From: Candidatus Sericytochromatia bacterium
GTDB lineage: Bacteria > Cyanobacteriota > Sericytochromatia > UBA7694
Length of the DNA stretch: 64,000 nt
Reading direction: 5' to 3'
NCBI GenBank assembly: GCA_018780035.1
Contig: JADMKE010000021.1
Coordinates: 91,844 to 155,843, forward strand
In this document: positions 1 to 8,514 of the stretch, in pieces
How positions within the stretch are numbered: the first letter of the stretch is position 1
How the letters are laid out: each line of letters starts with the position of its first letter
Program-made: the position numbers and the translations under genes
The notes under the pieces: generated by a model
What the model was told of the DNA's origin: nothing
The model's database searches: none
The model's input: only the letters and a program-made list of their open reading frames with translations

Positions 1-17
1 GCTCTCTCATTAATCGC

Positions 18-1112
18 ATGTTTAAGCGCATTCTCAAATGGGCTATGTGGTCAGGTCTGGGTCTTTTAATACTCACGGCTTTTGCGGCTCTGATCTGGAA
101 AGACACCACCCTCTATCTCTGGCAATCGGTCAAGGGACAGGTTTCGCTATTGCTTGGAGGGCAAGCGATTTCAGAACTGGAACAAGATGCCCGTGTTCCT
201 CAAACCCTCAAACAGCAATTTAAACGGGTGGCTGAAGTCAAACAATTTGCAGAACAGAAATTGGGGCTCAAACCCACCCGCAATTACGAAAAATACCTGG
301 ACCTCAAACGCAATTACCTGGTCATGGTCTTAACCGCTTCCCCCCCCCTCAAAATGGAATCGTATACCTGGTGGTTCCCCGTGGTCGGTACGGTGCCCTA
401 CAAAGGTTATTACGACAAAGAGATGGGGCTGCAGGATCAGAAAAAACTTCAAGCCCAGGGATTTGAAACCCATTTCAGGCCATCCCCCGCTTACAGTACT
501 CTGGGTTGGTTTCAAGACCCTCTGCTCTCCACGATGTTTCAGTATGGCGAGTTTTACCTCGTCAGCACGGTGATTCATGAAAGCGTACATGCTTCGCTCT
601 GGATTCCTGGCGATGTGAGTTTCAACGAAAATCTGGCCAGTTTTGTAGGCTATCATGGAGCCTTGGCCTATTATGCCCAGAAATATGGCACAGGCAGCAA
701 ACAATACCAAGAGGGCCTCGCGATTCAAAGCAACCAAAAAGTATTCGCTGAATTTATTGGGAATTTACACGATCAACTCAAGGCCCTGTATGAGGGAGAT
801 GCCTTTAGTGCCAATAAACTCGAACGCAAAACCCAATTAATAGAAGAAATGAAAACCCGCTTTAAACTGGAAACCGTGAAAAAGTTCAAAGGCGCGGGTT
901 ATGCAGGCTTTGAACAGCGCGAGTGGAACAACGCCATGATCATGGCCTACCGCCACTACGACCAAGAACAGGGTTTGTTTGAACATCTGCTCAAAGAGCA
1001 AAAGGGCTCGATTGCTCAGCTGATGGCCTATCTCACGGCCCAGGGTCCGGCTGGTATTCAAAAATTGCGCGCGGATTATAAAAAAGCCAAGCCCCAAACC
1101 AAAACCCCCTGA
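18..1112 (+). CDS. Predicted membrane-anchored zinc aminopeptidase (Aminopep/DUF2265-like)
   Basis: The 364-residue protein starts with a basic stretch and one hydrophobic segment (about residues 8-28), so it is probably exported and anchored. A gluzincin-type motif is visible: HESVH at 187-191, with a following NEN (E204) that would supply the third zinc ligand, and the flanking sequence resembles the predicted aminopeptidase family COG4324/PF10023. Peptide hydrolysis outside the cytoplasm is inferred from the motif. Its C-terminus is lysine-rich. Only 17 bases precede the start in this window, so the promoter and operon context are unknown. It converges with the lipoprotein gene that follows. 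Confident of the metallopeptidase fold, less of the substrate. Confidence 0.8.
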   Translation: MFKRILKWAMWSGLGLLILTAFAALIWKDTTLYLWQSVKGQVSLLLGGQAISELEQDARVPQTLKQQFKRVAEVKQFAEQKLGLKPTRNYEKYLDLKRNYLVMVLTASPPLKMESYTWWFPVVGTVPYKGYYDKEMGLQDQKKLQAQGFETHFRPSPAYSTLGWFQDPLLSTMFQYGEFYLVSTVIHESVHASLWIPGDVSFNENLASFVGYHGALAYYAQKYGTGSKQYQEGLAIQSNQKVFAEFIGNLHDQLKALYEGDAFSANKLERKTQLIEEMKTRFKLETVKKFKGAGYAGFEQREWNNAMIMAYRHYDQEQGLFEHLLKEQKGSIAQLMAYLTAQGPAGIQKLRADYKKAKPQTKTP

Positions 1113-1130
1113 AGCAAAAGCTCCAGGGGG
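1105..1130. terminator. Hairpin between convergent genes
   Basis: CCCCCTGAAGC and GCTCCAGGGGG flank an AAAA loop, and the hairpin includes the stop codon of the aminopeptidase gene. There is one A-C mismatch on the plus strand, which becomes a wobble pair in minus-strand RNA. On the minus strand it is followed by TTTT, so it is a weak candidate terminator for the lipoprotein gene on that strand. Confidence 0.4.
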
Positions 1131-1148
1131 CTAAGGGGGGGGTGAGGC

Positions 1149-2987
1149 TTAAGATTCTTCTTGAGCCTGGGCCACCAGAATTTCTTCGATCAGGTTTTGT
1201 TCTACCGATTGATCCACCTCTTCGGAGACCTGGGCAGAGGCCTGTACTTCTGAGGCCAGATTAATCTGATCTTCACTCACAATGCTCTCTTCGGGCACCG
1301 CTGAAACATTGCTTTCAGAAGCGGCCTGGGTGATATCTGAAGCCAACAACTCAACGCCCAAATCTTCGTCAGGCTCAGTGCTGGCATCGACCAAAACATC
1401 AGAGAGTTCTTCACCCAATTCGGTTTCGATCTCTTCTTCCATAATCGCCTGTTCAGCGCCTTCTGCAGAGGCCAACTCAACAGAAAGTTCAGCTTCACTG
1501 CTGGCATCTAAATCTTCGACCTGGGTTTCACAGACCAAATCACCGGCTTCGTTTAAATCAGCCAGGGTATCCACGTCAACGGCAACTTGGCCCAATAACT
1601 CATCGACATTGACAGAGCCTTTGGCGTTGCTAAAACGCTGACGGGCACGATCAGCCCGTTGTTTGGCCAAATTCAATCGCTGTTCCAAACGTTGGGCCAA
1701 GACTTCAACCTGTTTGCCTTTGATCACAAATTTAAACAATTGCATTTTGCCAGATTGGCTGCGGGTTAAGACATAAAGCGTGCGGTTTTTATAAACTTTG
1801 CTGTCGCGGGCCAGTTTGGTGGCAGCCAGGCCGCGGATACTTGCCAATTGACGGCTTTCCAAGGTCTGATTACCCACCCGGACCACCTGCACATTGGACT
1901 GGGGACGGCGGGCATTGAGCTCTGCCTGACGCTGCTTTAACTCTGCCAGACGCGCTTCCAATTTCTGGCGCTCTGCCGCAGCCAAGCGCGTTTTTTCCTC
2001 TTGGGCCTTGCGCTCAATTTCAGCGCGCTTTTGGGCATCCAAACGATTGAGGGCCAATTGCAAACGCAAACGGTTTTCTAGCGTGGTTTGGGAGATAGTC
2101 ACCCCGCGCACTTGCTGGGTGACAAAACGGCGTTCGGTCACGACTTTTTTGGTGACGACTACGCGGGTTTCTGTCACTACACGGGTTTGCACATAGCGGG
2201 CTTTTTCACGCAAAACTTTTTTGCGCAAATTCTCTTTGATTTTTTTATAGGCATTTGAGTTACGGAAACTCACAGTGGTCAGACTGTCGTCAGTATTCAA
2301 GAAATTGCCTTTGGCATCGAGCCCCATAAAAAAGCGCAGAAAAGCACTGGTATGCATCAAGACATTGCCATTGGTATTGACCTTGATCTGGTTTTGGGGC
2401 ATGCGATCGCCATCGAGCCAGACCCCGACAATTTGTTTGCCCCGCAGTTTGGCTGCCGCCTCTGAGCCCAAATCAAAGACCACTGCATTGCGCAGAAATT
2501 CCTGTAAGTCATCTTTTTTGGCCACTTGGGTAATTGTGGCACGTTGATCCAAGACCACATTACGCTGAGCGGTACTGGCAACAGAAACCTGGGCACTGAT
2601 ACGAATATTGTTGCGTTTTTGGTTTTCGGGATTAATCACCACGATCACGGGTCGTTGATAACCGCGCAAATAGACCTCGGCTTCTGCCTGGGCTCCATCG
2701 GAAAGATTAAAATCCTCTAAAAGCAACTCTCCACTGGCGTTAAAACGGTGTTTGACCTTGCGGCCCCCGATCTTCACATCTTCGACATCACTGTTGGAGA
2801 CCGTTGTTACTTGGCCACTTTCGGCCACCAATTGCAGATCAATGCTGGCGCTATTGCCACTTTCCAAATCTTTCAGAAATTGATTGGCTAAGTTGACGGC
2901 CAAATTAAGCTGTTCGGGTGTACAACCCGAACCAGTGATAAAAACAGAGCCGGCCAAAAGGGAGAGCAAAACCTTTTTAAAAGTCAT
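1149..2987 (-). CDS. Large coiled-coil lipoprotein with acidic tail, function unknown
   Basis: A 612-residue protein of no family I recognise. The N-terminus is a signal peptide ending in GSGC (C22), a slightly non-canonical lipobox. Residues about 25-240 are mixed and probably folded. Residues about 245-375 are rich in Arg, Gln, Glu and Val/Thr with long charged heptad-like stretches, so a coiled coil is likely. The last 150 residues are very rich in Glu, Asp, Ser and Ala and probably disordered. The start is supported by GAGGAAATT just upstream. It may be cotranscribed with the SUMF1-fold gene ending 33 bases upstream. Function is unknown; an envelope spacer or scaffold role is only a guess from the composition. 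Confidence 0.75.
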   Translation of the reverse strand: MTFKKVLLSLLAGSVFITGSGCTPEQLNLAVNLANQFLKDLESGNSASIDLQLVAESGQVTTVSNSDVEDVKIGGRKVKHRFNASGELLLEDFNLSDGAQAEAEVYLRGYQRPVIVVINPENQKRNNIRISAQVSVASTAQRNVVLDQRATITQVAKKDDLQEFLRNAVVFDLGSEAAAKLRGKQIVGVWLDGDRMPQNQIKVNTNGNVLMHTSAFLRFFMGLDAKGNFLNTDDSLTTVSFRNSNAYKKIKENLRKKVLREKARYVQTRVVTETRVVVTKKVVTERRFVTQQVRGVTISQTTLENRLRLQLALNRLDAQKRAEIERKAQEEKTRLAAAERQKLEARLAELKQRQAELNARRPQSNVQVVRVGNQTLESRQLASIRGLAATKLARDSKVYKNRTLYVLTRSQSGKMQLFKFVIKGKQVEVLAQRLEQRLNLAKQRADRARQRFSNAKGSVNVDELLGQVAVDVDTLADLNEAGDLVCETQVEDLDASSEAELSVELASAEGAEQAIMEEEIETELGEELSDVLVDASTEPDEDLGVELLASDITQAASESNVSAVPEESIVSEDQINLASEVQASAQVSEEVDQSVEQNLIEEILVAQAQEES

Positions 2988-3020
2988 GAATAATTTCCTC
3001 GTTTGTAATTTGTATGACGT

Positions 3021-4757
3021 TCAAATGACGCCCCCCTCTGTTAAATTGTTCCCCCCATTTTGCACAATGCGAAAACCAATATCACTGTGGCGATGCTCGG
3101 GCGGTTGAAAAAAGCGATAAGAAGCCCGCGTAAAATAAGGGCCACGCGCACTCCAGGCGCAACCTCTCAAACTGCGTGGTTCTGTGCGAAACAGATCTTC
3201 GGCCTGTTCTCGGTGATAGGGATAGGGCAAATAGAGACTGGATGTCCATTCATAACATTGACCGATCAGATCGTGACAACCGTGAATGCTTCTGCTTTTG
3301 GGATGCCAACCGACTGGAGCCAGATTGAGAATGCCAGCTTCGGAGGTATTGGCCCAACCCGCTTCCCAATCATTGCCCCAGGGCCAGATATGCCCTTCGA
3401 CACCCCGACAGGCCATTTCCCATTCTGTCTCCGTTGGCAGACGTTTGCCCGCCCAAGAGGCAAAAGCATTGGCTTCATACCAACTGATTCCAACCACGGG
3501 ATAATCCGGGTAATCTTCTCCCGAGCTGTGGCCGGGGGTATTCCAAAAAGCAGGAGCCTTGATTGATTTTGCCTGGATCAAACGCCAGCCCTCTGGCAAC
3601 CAATAGATTTCCTGCTGATAGCCTCCCTTTGCCATAAATTCAGCAAATTCAGCGTTGGTGACAGGGAAAACGCCAATCAAAAACCCCTCATTTTTGAGGC
3701 TATGTGCCGGACGTTCAGCGGTATGTAGATCATCTCCGATCGGATAAATGCCCTCAGGGACCCAAACCATTCCAACTGACAAAGGATGCAAAGCCTGAAT
3801 TTGAGGTTTCAAAACATGGTTAACATGCCCCAGCCCGGCATCGACAAGGGTTTGCAAAGACTCTGCTTGGGCGTCGGAGATATGCAGCCCCGTCTTGAGG
3901 GTTCTGATCAGGTTTTCTTGCTCCAGCGCCGACGAAAGGGGAAGCAGGCTGAGCAATTCCAGACAGGTCTGATACCTGATTTGATTGCGTTTTTCTTTTT
4001 CTTGCACTGGATGAGGAACAGGCAAAGGCGAAACCATTTGCTCGGCTATGCCTTTGAGCAATTCGGCATTTTCATTTTCAAGCGCAAGCAAACGCCGCTG
4101 TAAAACCTGAATCTGGCTTTCTGCCTCATTTTTAACTTGGGCAATCCGCACCAACGAGACACCTGCCTCTTGATGGTTTTTCTGCAAAGCCCAGGTTTCA
4201 CGGGCTGTTTTTTCGATGATTTCGTTCAAGTTTTCAATTTGTTCATCATTTTGTCGGGCCTGTTCAGCCAAGTCCTGCTCCAATGCCTCATTGAGCTGAG
4301 ACAGCGATGCGATTTCTTGCTCTCCCGCCAGCACGGCCTGATTCAAATCAACCACTTCGTCCAAGGTTTGGCGATGGGTTTCGGCCAAATCCAAATATTC
4401 CTGCTCCAAGCCTTCCAATTGCTGCAAATAGCCCATCAGACGCTGCTCTAGAGCATCGAGGTCGGCATAATAGAGCTGCAAAGCCTGCATTTGAGACTGA
4501 AGTTCACCCGGAAAAGACACCTCAGGCCTATGTAACTCCTCCAGCAAGCTGGTGGAGGACTCCAACTCTTGCTCCAAGACCAGCAGACGCTCACGCTGAT
4601 CGGGCAATAAAACCAGCAAGGGCCTGAGTTCTGAGGCCCAAACATGCAAGCGGGTATCAAGGTGTTCCAAATAAAAATAAATCGACTGAAAGAGAAAGAT
4701 CATTTCTTTCAGTAGACGGGTATCGTGCGGTCGGGACCATTCTGCTTTGGGAGACAT
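3021..4757 (-). CDS. Coiled-coil protein with C-terminal SUMF1/FGE-like domain lacking catalytic cysteines
   Basis: About 578 residues. The first 280 form a long Leu/Glu/Gln-rich coiled coil with no signal peptide. The C-terminal part (about 335-570) has SUMF1-fold signatures: a PEGIYPIGDD start, PVVGISWYEANAFASWAGKR, LPTETEWEMACRG, and a final DIGFRIV. In true formylglycine-generating enzymes the strand after the conserved GG carries two copper-binding cysteines; here it reads RGCAWSARGPYFTRAS and both positions are non-Cys. Catalysis as an FGE is therefore unlikely and a binding or scaffold role fits better. I chose the ATG at 4757 because AAGAAG lies in front of it; an in-frame ATG at 4778 is possible. 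The gene is divergent from amrS. Confidence 0.75.
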   Translation of the reverse strand: MSPKAEWSRPHDTRLLKEMIFLFQSIYFYLEHLDTRLHVWASELRPLLVLLPDQRERLLVLEQELESSTSLLEELHRPEVSFPGELQSQMQALQLYYADLDALEQRLMGYLQQLEGLEQEYLDLAETHRQTLDEVVDLNQAVLAGEQEIASLSQLNEALEQDLAEQARQNDEQIENLNEIIEKTARETWALQKNHQEAGVSLVRIAQVKNEAESQIQVLQRRLLALENENAELLKGIAEQMVSPLPVPHPVQEKEKRNQIRYQTCLELLSLLPLSSALEQENLIRTLKTGLHISDAQAESLQTLVDAGLGHVNHVLKPQIQALHPLSVGMVWVPEGIYPIGDDLHTAERPAHSLKNEGFLIGVFPVTNAEFAEFMAKGGYQQEIYWLPEGWRLIQAKSIKAPAFWNTPGHSSGEDYPDYPVVGISWYEANAFASWAGKRLPTETEWEMACRGVEGHIWPWGNDWEAGWANTSEAGILNLAPVGWHPKSRSIHGCHDLIGQCYEWTSSLYLPYPYHREQAEDLFRTEPRSLRGCAWSARGPYFTRASYRFFQPPEHRHSDIGFRIVQNGGNNLTEGGVI

Positions 4758-4873
4758 AATCTTCTTATTCCATGCCAATCAAGCTGCTAGGTATCATACC
4801 ATTTTGTCTCTTTTTGAGCGTCTGCGCTCAGGCTTAGACAAAGCAGCATCTGGGTTTTTGACGAATTTCCAAG

Positions 4874-4879
4874 TACAAT
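4874..4879 (+). promoter_or_regulatory. Possible -10 box for amrS
   Basis: TACAAT lies 33 bases before the amrS start. I see no good -35 at the right distance. The hexamer recurs ahead of several plus-strand genes in this window (22556, 27606, 28141), which gives modest support. Confidence 0.3.
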
Positions 4880-4911
4880 TAAGGGGTATTTCCGCGAGCA
4901 AGGAGTCGACG

Positions 4912-6003
4912 ATGTCTGAGTTGATCACCCCAGAAACCCCCGAAGCACGCTGGTGGGAAACCGATGAGAAAGGCAAAATTCTCTGCACGCTTTGTCCTCG
5001 CTTTTGCCGCATGGGAGAAGGACAAGCCGGTTTCTGCTATGTGCGTCAAAATGTCGGAGGCAAGCTTTATGCTGCTTCTTACGGTAAATCTACAGGATTT
5101 GCGATTGATCCCATCGAAAAAAAACCCCTGAGTCATTTTCTGCCAGGCAGCGCAATCATGAGCTTTGGCACTGCTGGTTGCAATTTGGGCTGCCGCTTTT
5201 GTCAGAATTGGCATATTTCCAAAGCCAAATTGGTTGAACAGAACAGCGTCTCAGCGATGCCCGAACAGGTGGTCCAACTCGCACTCAAGCACAATTGCCC
5301 CAGCATTGCGATGACATATAACGATCCCACCATTTTTGGTGAATACGTGATTGATATTTCGCGGCTGGGTCGCGAAGCGGGTCTCAAAAGTGTCTTGGTA
5401 ACAGCGGGTTATATCACCCCTGAGGCCCGCAAAGATATCTACCGCTATATCGACGCGGCCAATGTCGACCTCAAAGCCTTTACTGAAACCTTTTACCACA
5501 AATTGACCTTTTCTCATTTGGAACCCATTCTCGACACCTTGCGCTGGCTCAAACACGAGACCCAAATTTGGTTTGAAATCACCAATCTGATGATCCCCGG
5601 AGAAAATGACAGTTGGGACGAAACCAAACGGATGTGTGATTGGCTCGTGACCCACCTCGGCCCAGAAGTTCCGCTGCATTTTACGGCTTTCCACCCCGAT
5701 TTTAAAATGCAAGACAAGATTCGCACACCACAGGAAACCCTCAATCGGGCTCGGAGACTGGCATTGAGCATGGGGTTGCACCATGTCTACGTCGGCAATG
5801 TGCACGACCGCAACGGGCAAACGACTTATTGTCCCAATTGTCAGCGCAGCCTGATCGAGCGGGACTGGCACCGGATTTTGCGCAATGATCTGGAAAAAGG
5901 CACATGCCCTGACTGCCAAACAAAAATTGCGGGAATTTTTCACCCAGACAGCCCCGACTTGATAAAGGTCGGTGCAAACTGGGAAGAAGAAGTTAAAGCC
6001 TAA
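4912..6003 (+). CDS. amrS: AmmeMemoRadiSam-system radical SAM enzyme
   Basis: A 363-residue radical SAM protein. The 4Fe-4S binding CxxxCxxC is C90, C94, C97 (TAGCNLGCRFCQNW). An N-terminal cysteine set (C25, C28, C32, C42, in a LCPRFCRMGEGQAGFC context) and a C-terminal zinc-ribbon-like pair of CxxC motifs (YCPNCQ and CPDCQ) are typical of the AmrS/PflX-like family. AmrS usually occurs with AmrA and AmrB (Memo) proteins; neither is in this window. The start at 4912 is fixed by AAGGAG eight bases upstream; upstream extension in frame has no ribosome site. It is followed 29 bases later by a SUMF1-fold gene, probably in one operon. Family assignment is confident; the modified substrate is not known to me. 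Confidence 0.9.
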   Translation: MSELITPETPEARWWETDEKGKILCTLCPRFCRMGEGQAGFCYVRQNVGGKLYAASYGKSTGFAIDPIEKKPLSHFLPGSAIMSFGTAGCNLGCRFCQNWHISKAKLVEQNSVSAMPEQVVQLALKHNCPSIAMTYNDPTIFGEYVIDISRLGREAGLKSVLVTAGYITPEARKDIYRYIDAANVDLKAFTETFYHKLTFSHLEPILDTLRWLKHETQIWFEITNLMIPGENDSWDETKRMCDWLVTHLGPEVPLHFTAFHPDFKMQDKIRTPQETLNRARRLALSMGLHHVYVGNVHDRNGQTTYCPNCQRSLIERDWHRILRNDLEKGTCPDCQTKIAGIFHPDSPDLIKVGANWEEEVKA

Positions 6004-6032
6004 ACGTGACTGGGTAAAAAACAGGGGTAAAG

Positions 6033-7265
6033 ATGTCTGAATTGGTGGGCCATATTTTAAAAGACCTTTTGGATTCGCAAGGCAAAAGCCTTTTGGGGCA
6101 GGGAGACTATTTAAAAGCGATCCTGATGGATGTGTGTCCGGATGAGCCCAAGGCGATTGATTTAATTATGACAGCCTTGGATGAAGCCATTCCGGTGGAT
6201 TTACTGCAATTGAAAAAAACGACAGATGGGTGGCAAACACCGTTTACAGATAAACTGAATCAAAACCAAGGGTTGCCCGATCGCTATTCCAACTGGGTCG
6301 TCGAAACCTGGGCAGCAGCCCTGGGAGTCATCCCCTTGAATTTTCAGCCCCGCAACCTGATTGCCGAATCCGAAGAAGAATACCGCGATGCGATCAGATC
6401 TGTTTTTTTGCGTTGGAACGACTTAAACGAAGCGCAAAAAACCGAAATCCGAGGCCTCCAAAACCGTTTGCGCCTCGACCGGGAAGAGGCTGAACGAATT
6501 TGGAAAGAGGTTCAGGAAGAAATGAGCCGGACAAACCAAATTGCAGTCAAAGTGAGTCCGCCCACCCTTGCCCCCCTGCATAACTCACTGGGAATGAGTT
6601 TCGTGCGGATTGAACCAGGCAGTTTTTTGATGGGTTCTCCGGATTACGAACGCAACCGAGAAAGCGATGAGACCCTCCACTCTGTTACCCTGAGTCAGCC
6701 CTATTGGATGCAGAGTACGCCCGTGACCCAGGCCCAATGGCAAAAGTTGATGGGGAATAACCCAGCAGATTTTAAAGGTCCCCAATTGCCCATTGAAAAT
6801 ATCTCTTGGTTGGACATCAACCAGCGTTTTTTACCTGCCCTGAATGCTCTGGGAGAGGGAAAATATCGCCTGCCCAGCGAAGCGGAATGGGAATATGCCG
6901 CTCGTGCAGGCAGCATGAAAAGTTTTTATGAGCGCCACGATGCCAGCACCCTGGATGCTTATGCTTGGTACAACAATAATTCCAATTTTAAAACCCATCC
7001 GGTGGGGCAAAAACAGCCCAATGCCTGGGGCCTCTACGATATGTATGGCAATGTCTGGGAATGGTGCAAAGATCTTTATGGGGCTTATCTATTGAACCAA
7101 ACCCAAGATCCACAAGGCCCCGCTCGGGGTCAAGGTCGGGTGATGCGTGGAGGCAGCTGGTTTTGCAGTACCAACGCCTGTCGCCAAGCTGCGCGGGGCT
7201 ATCTGACCCCAGAGACCCGTGTGCGGCTCACCGGCTTTCGCTTGGTAAGAGAACCCGATGTCTGA
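6033..7265 (+). CDS. SUMF1/formylglycine-generating-enzyme-family protein with both copper-site cysteines and helical N-domain
   Basis: A 410-residue protein in two parts. Residues 1-150 are mainly helical and resemble the small helical N-terminal modules found fused to SUMF1, WD40 or NTPase domains in bacteria (adaptor-like; my inference). Residues about 180-408 are a SUMF1 domain: NSLGMSFVRIEPGSFLMGS, PVTQAQWQKLMG, YRLPSEAEWEYAARAG, DMYGNVWEWCKD, GGSWFC and TGFRLVRE. C378 and C383 (SWFCSTNAC) match the spacing of the two copper-ligand cysteines of aerobic FGE, which most SUMF1-fold relatives lack. No sulfatase is seen nearby. It overlaps the next gene by 8 bases and follows amrS closely. 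The fold is sure; enzymatic FGE activity is possible but unproven. Confidence 0.85.
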   Translation: MSELVGHILKDLLDSQGKSLLGQGDYLKAILMDVCPDEPKAIDLIMTALDEAIPVDLLQLKKTTDGWQTPFTDKLNQNQGLPDRYSNWVVETWAAALGVIPLNFQPRNLIAESEEEYRDAIRSVFLRWNDLNEAQKTEIRGLQNRLRLDREEAERIWKEVQEEMSRTNQIAVKVSPPTLAPLHNSLGMSFVRIEPGSFLMGSPDYERNRESDETLHSVTLSQPYWMQSTPVTQAQWQKLMGNNPADFKGPQLPIENISWLDINQRFLPALNALGEGKYRLPSEAEWEYAARAGSMKSFYERHDASTLDAYAWYNNNSNFKTHPVGQKQPNAWGLYDMYGNVWEWCKDLYGAYLLNQTQDPQGPARGQGRVMRGGSWFCSTNACRQAARGYLTPETRVRLTGFRLVREPDV

Positions 7266-7662
7266 CAGGCCTCATGCGATTGTGCTCTTTGATGGGATTT
7301 GCAATTTATGCAATAGCAGTGTGCAGTTTATGATAGATCACGATCCCGATGCCCATTTGCGTTTTGCTTCACTGCAATCCGAAGTGGGGCAGACCCTCTT
7401 GGCACAGCATCATTTACCTACCCAAAATTTTAAGAGTCTGATCCTGATCGAGGGAGACCAGATTTTTGCGCGCTCTACGGCAGCACTCAAGATCGCCAGG
7501 TATTTGCAGGGTTATCGCTGGTTGAGCCTCTTTTTGTGGGTACCGGCCTTTCTGCGCAACGGGGTCTATGACCTGATCGCCCGCAACCGCTACCAGTGGT
7601 TTGGCAAAAGCGAATCCTGTCGAATTCCCACCCCCGAACTCAAAAGCCGTTTTCTGGGCTGA
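7258..7662 (+). CDS. DCC-family thiol-disulfide oxidoreductase (DUF393)
   Basis: 134 residues, the normal length for the family. The diagnostic motif is FDGICNLCNSSVQF with the CxxC-type pair C15/C18, preceded by the aspartate of the DxxCxxC signature. The central part (FASLQSEVGQ, then SLILIEGD, then ARSTAALKIARYL) also follows the DUF393 pattern. It is a cytosolic thioredoxin-like protein whose physiological partner is not known. Its start overlaps the end of the SUMF1 gene by 8 bases, so the two are translationally coupled and probably the last genes of the amrS operon. Confidence 0.9.
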   Translation: MSDRPHAIVLFDGICNLCNSSVQFMIDHDPDAHLRFASLQSEVGQTLLAQHHLPTQNFKSLILIEGDQIFARSTAALKIARYLQGYRWLSLFLWVPAFLRNGVYDLIARNRYQWFGKSESCRIPTPELKSRFLG

Positions 7663-7731
7663 ATCTTGGGCTGAGATTCGGTCTGCTTTCAAGTTGAAGC
7701 GTTACAAACACTGGGTCAAAGGACAAAGGTC

Positions 7732-7760
7732 TTGTAATTCAATGTCAAATAGTTTAATAT
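7732..7760 (+). promoter_or_regulatory. Putative pirin-gene promoter
   Basis: TTGTAA (7732-7737) and TAATAT (7755-7760) are separated by exactly 17 bases and lie 28 bases before the pirin start. Neither box is a perfect consensus. Confidence 0.4.
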
Positions 7761-7767
7761 TGAATTA
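7735..7767. promoter_or_regulatory. 9-bp inverted repeat overlapping the pirin promoter
   Basis: TAATTCAAT at 7735-7743 and its perfect reverse complement ATTGAATTA at 7759-7767 overlap the putative -35 and -10 boxes. A repressor operator is a reasonable reading; a regulator is not identifiable. Confidence 0.45.
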
Positions 7768-7788
7768 TTAATTTTGGAGGGCACATCA

Positions 7789-8505
7789 ATGAAAAAAGTA
7801 CTTCACCGCGCTGCAAGCCGAGGGCACGCCGATCACGGCTGGCTCAAATCGTATCACAGCTTCAGTTTTGCCAATTATTTTGACCCCGAACGAATTCAAT
7901 TTGGGGCTCTGCGTGTGCTCAACGACGATCAGGTGTTAGGTGGTCAGGGATTTGGCAAACATCCCCATCAAAATATGGAAATTGTTTCAATTCCCCTTTC
8001 GGGTGCATTGGCCCACAAAGACAGCATGGGAAGCGTGAAGGTCATTGAAACCGGAGACGTACAGATCATGTCAGCAGGCACAGGGGTTTTTCATTCGGAG
8101 TTCAATCACCATGCCGAAAAAACGGTCAACTTTCTGCAGATCTGGATTTTGCCACAAAAACAGAATGTTCAACCCCGCTACGAACAGCAGTTTTTCGCCC
8201 AAGCAGAGCGCCAAAATCAATGGCAGACATTGGTCTCGCCAGAGGGCAAAGGCGTATGGATCAACCAAGAAGCCTGGTTTTCACGGGTCGATTTGGACCT
8301 GGACCAGGAAATCAGCTATTCGCCCCACAACCCAACCCACGGCATGTATCTCTTTGTCTTAGAGGGCAAAATCAAGCTGGCCGAAGAAGAGCTTCAAAAG
8401 CGGGATGGATTGGGTCTGTGGGAAGTCGGCGAAATCAAACTCAAAGCGACTGAAGCAGCAGAAATCCTTCTGATTGAAGTACCGATGTTAAACTTGACCA
8501 CTTAA
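7789..8505 (+). CDS. Pirin family protein (YhhW-like cupin)
   Basis: 238 residues of the pirin bicupin family. The opening RGHADHGWLKSYHSFSFANY and the metal-binding stretch HPHQNMEIVSIPLSGALAH with later FHSEFNH are characteristic. YhhW-type pirins bind one metal in the N-terminal cupin and can oxidise quercetin; the conserved His and Glu residues are present here, so metal binding is likely, but the natural substrate is unknown. The start at 7789 is fixed by GGAGG eight bases upstream; an in-frame ATG 15 bases earlier precedes that ribosome site and is rejected. The gene is monocistronic by layout and converges with the carbonic anhydrase gene. Confidence 0.9.
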   Translation: MKKVLHRAASRGHADHGWLKSYHSFSFANYFDPERIQFGALRVLNDDQVLGGQGFGKHPHQNMEIVSIPLSGALAHKDSMGSVKVIETGDVQIMSAGTGVFHSEFNHHAEKTVNFLQIWILPQKQNVQPRYEQQFFAQAERQNQWQTLVSPEGKGVWINQEAWFSRVDLDLDQEISYSPHNPTHGMYLFVLEGKIKLAEEELQKRDGLGLWEVGEIKLKATEAAEILLIEVPMLNLTT

Positions 8506-8514
8506 GCGGATAAA

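Noticed and set aside
2401-2412. GCGATCGC octamer, the HIP1 motif of many cyanobacteria
   Set aside because: I noticed a single clear copy, inside a coding region; without enrichment it says nothing about the lineage.
4747-4911. In-frame upstream extension of amrS
   Set aside because: It overlaps the divergent gene's start, shows no family homology, and AAGGAG marks ATG 4912.
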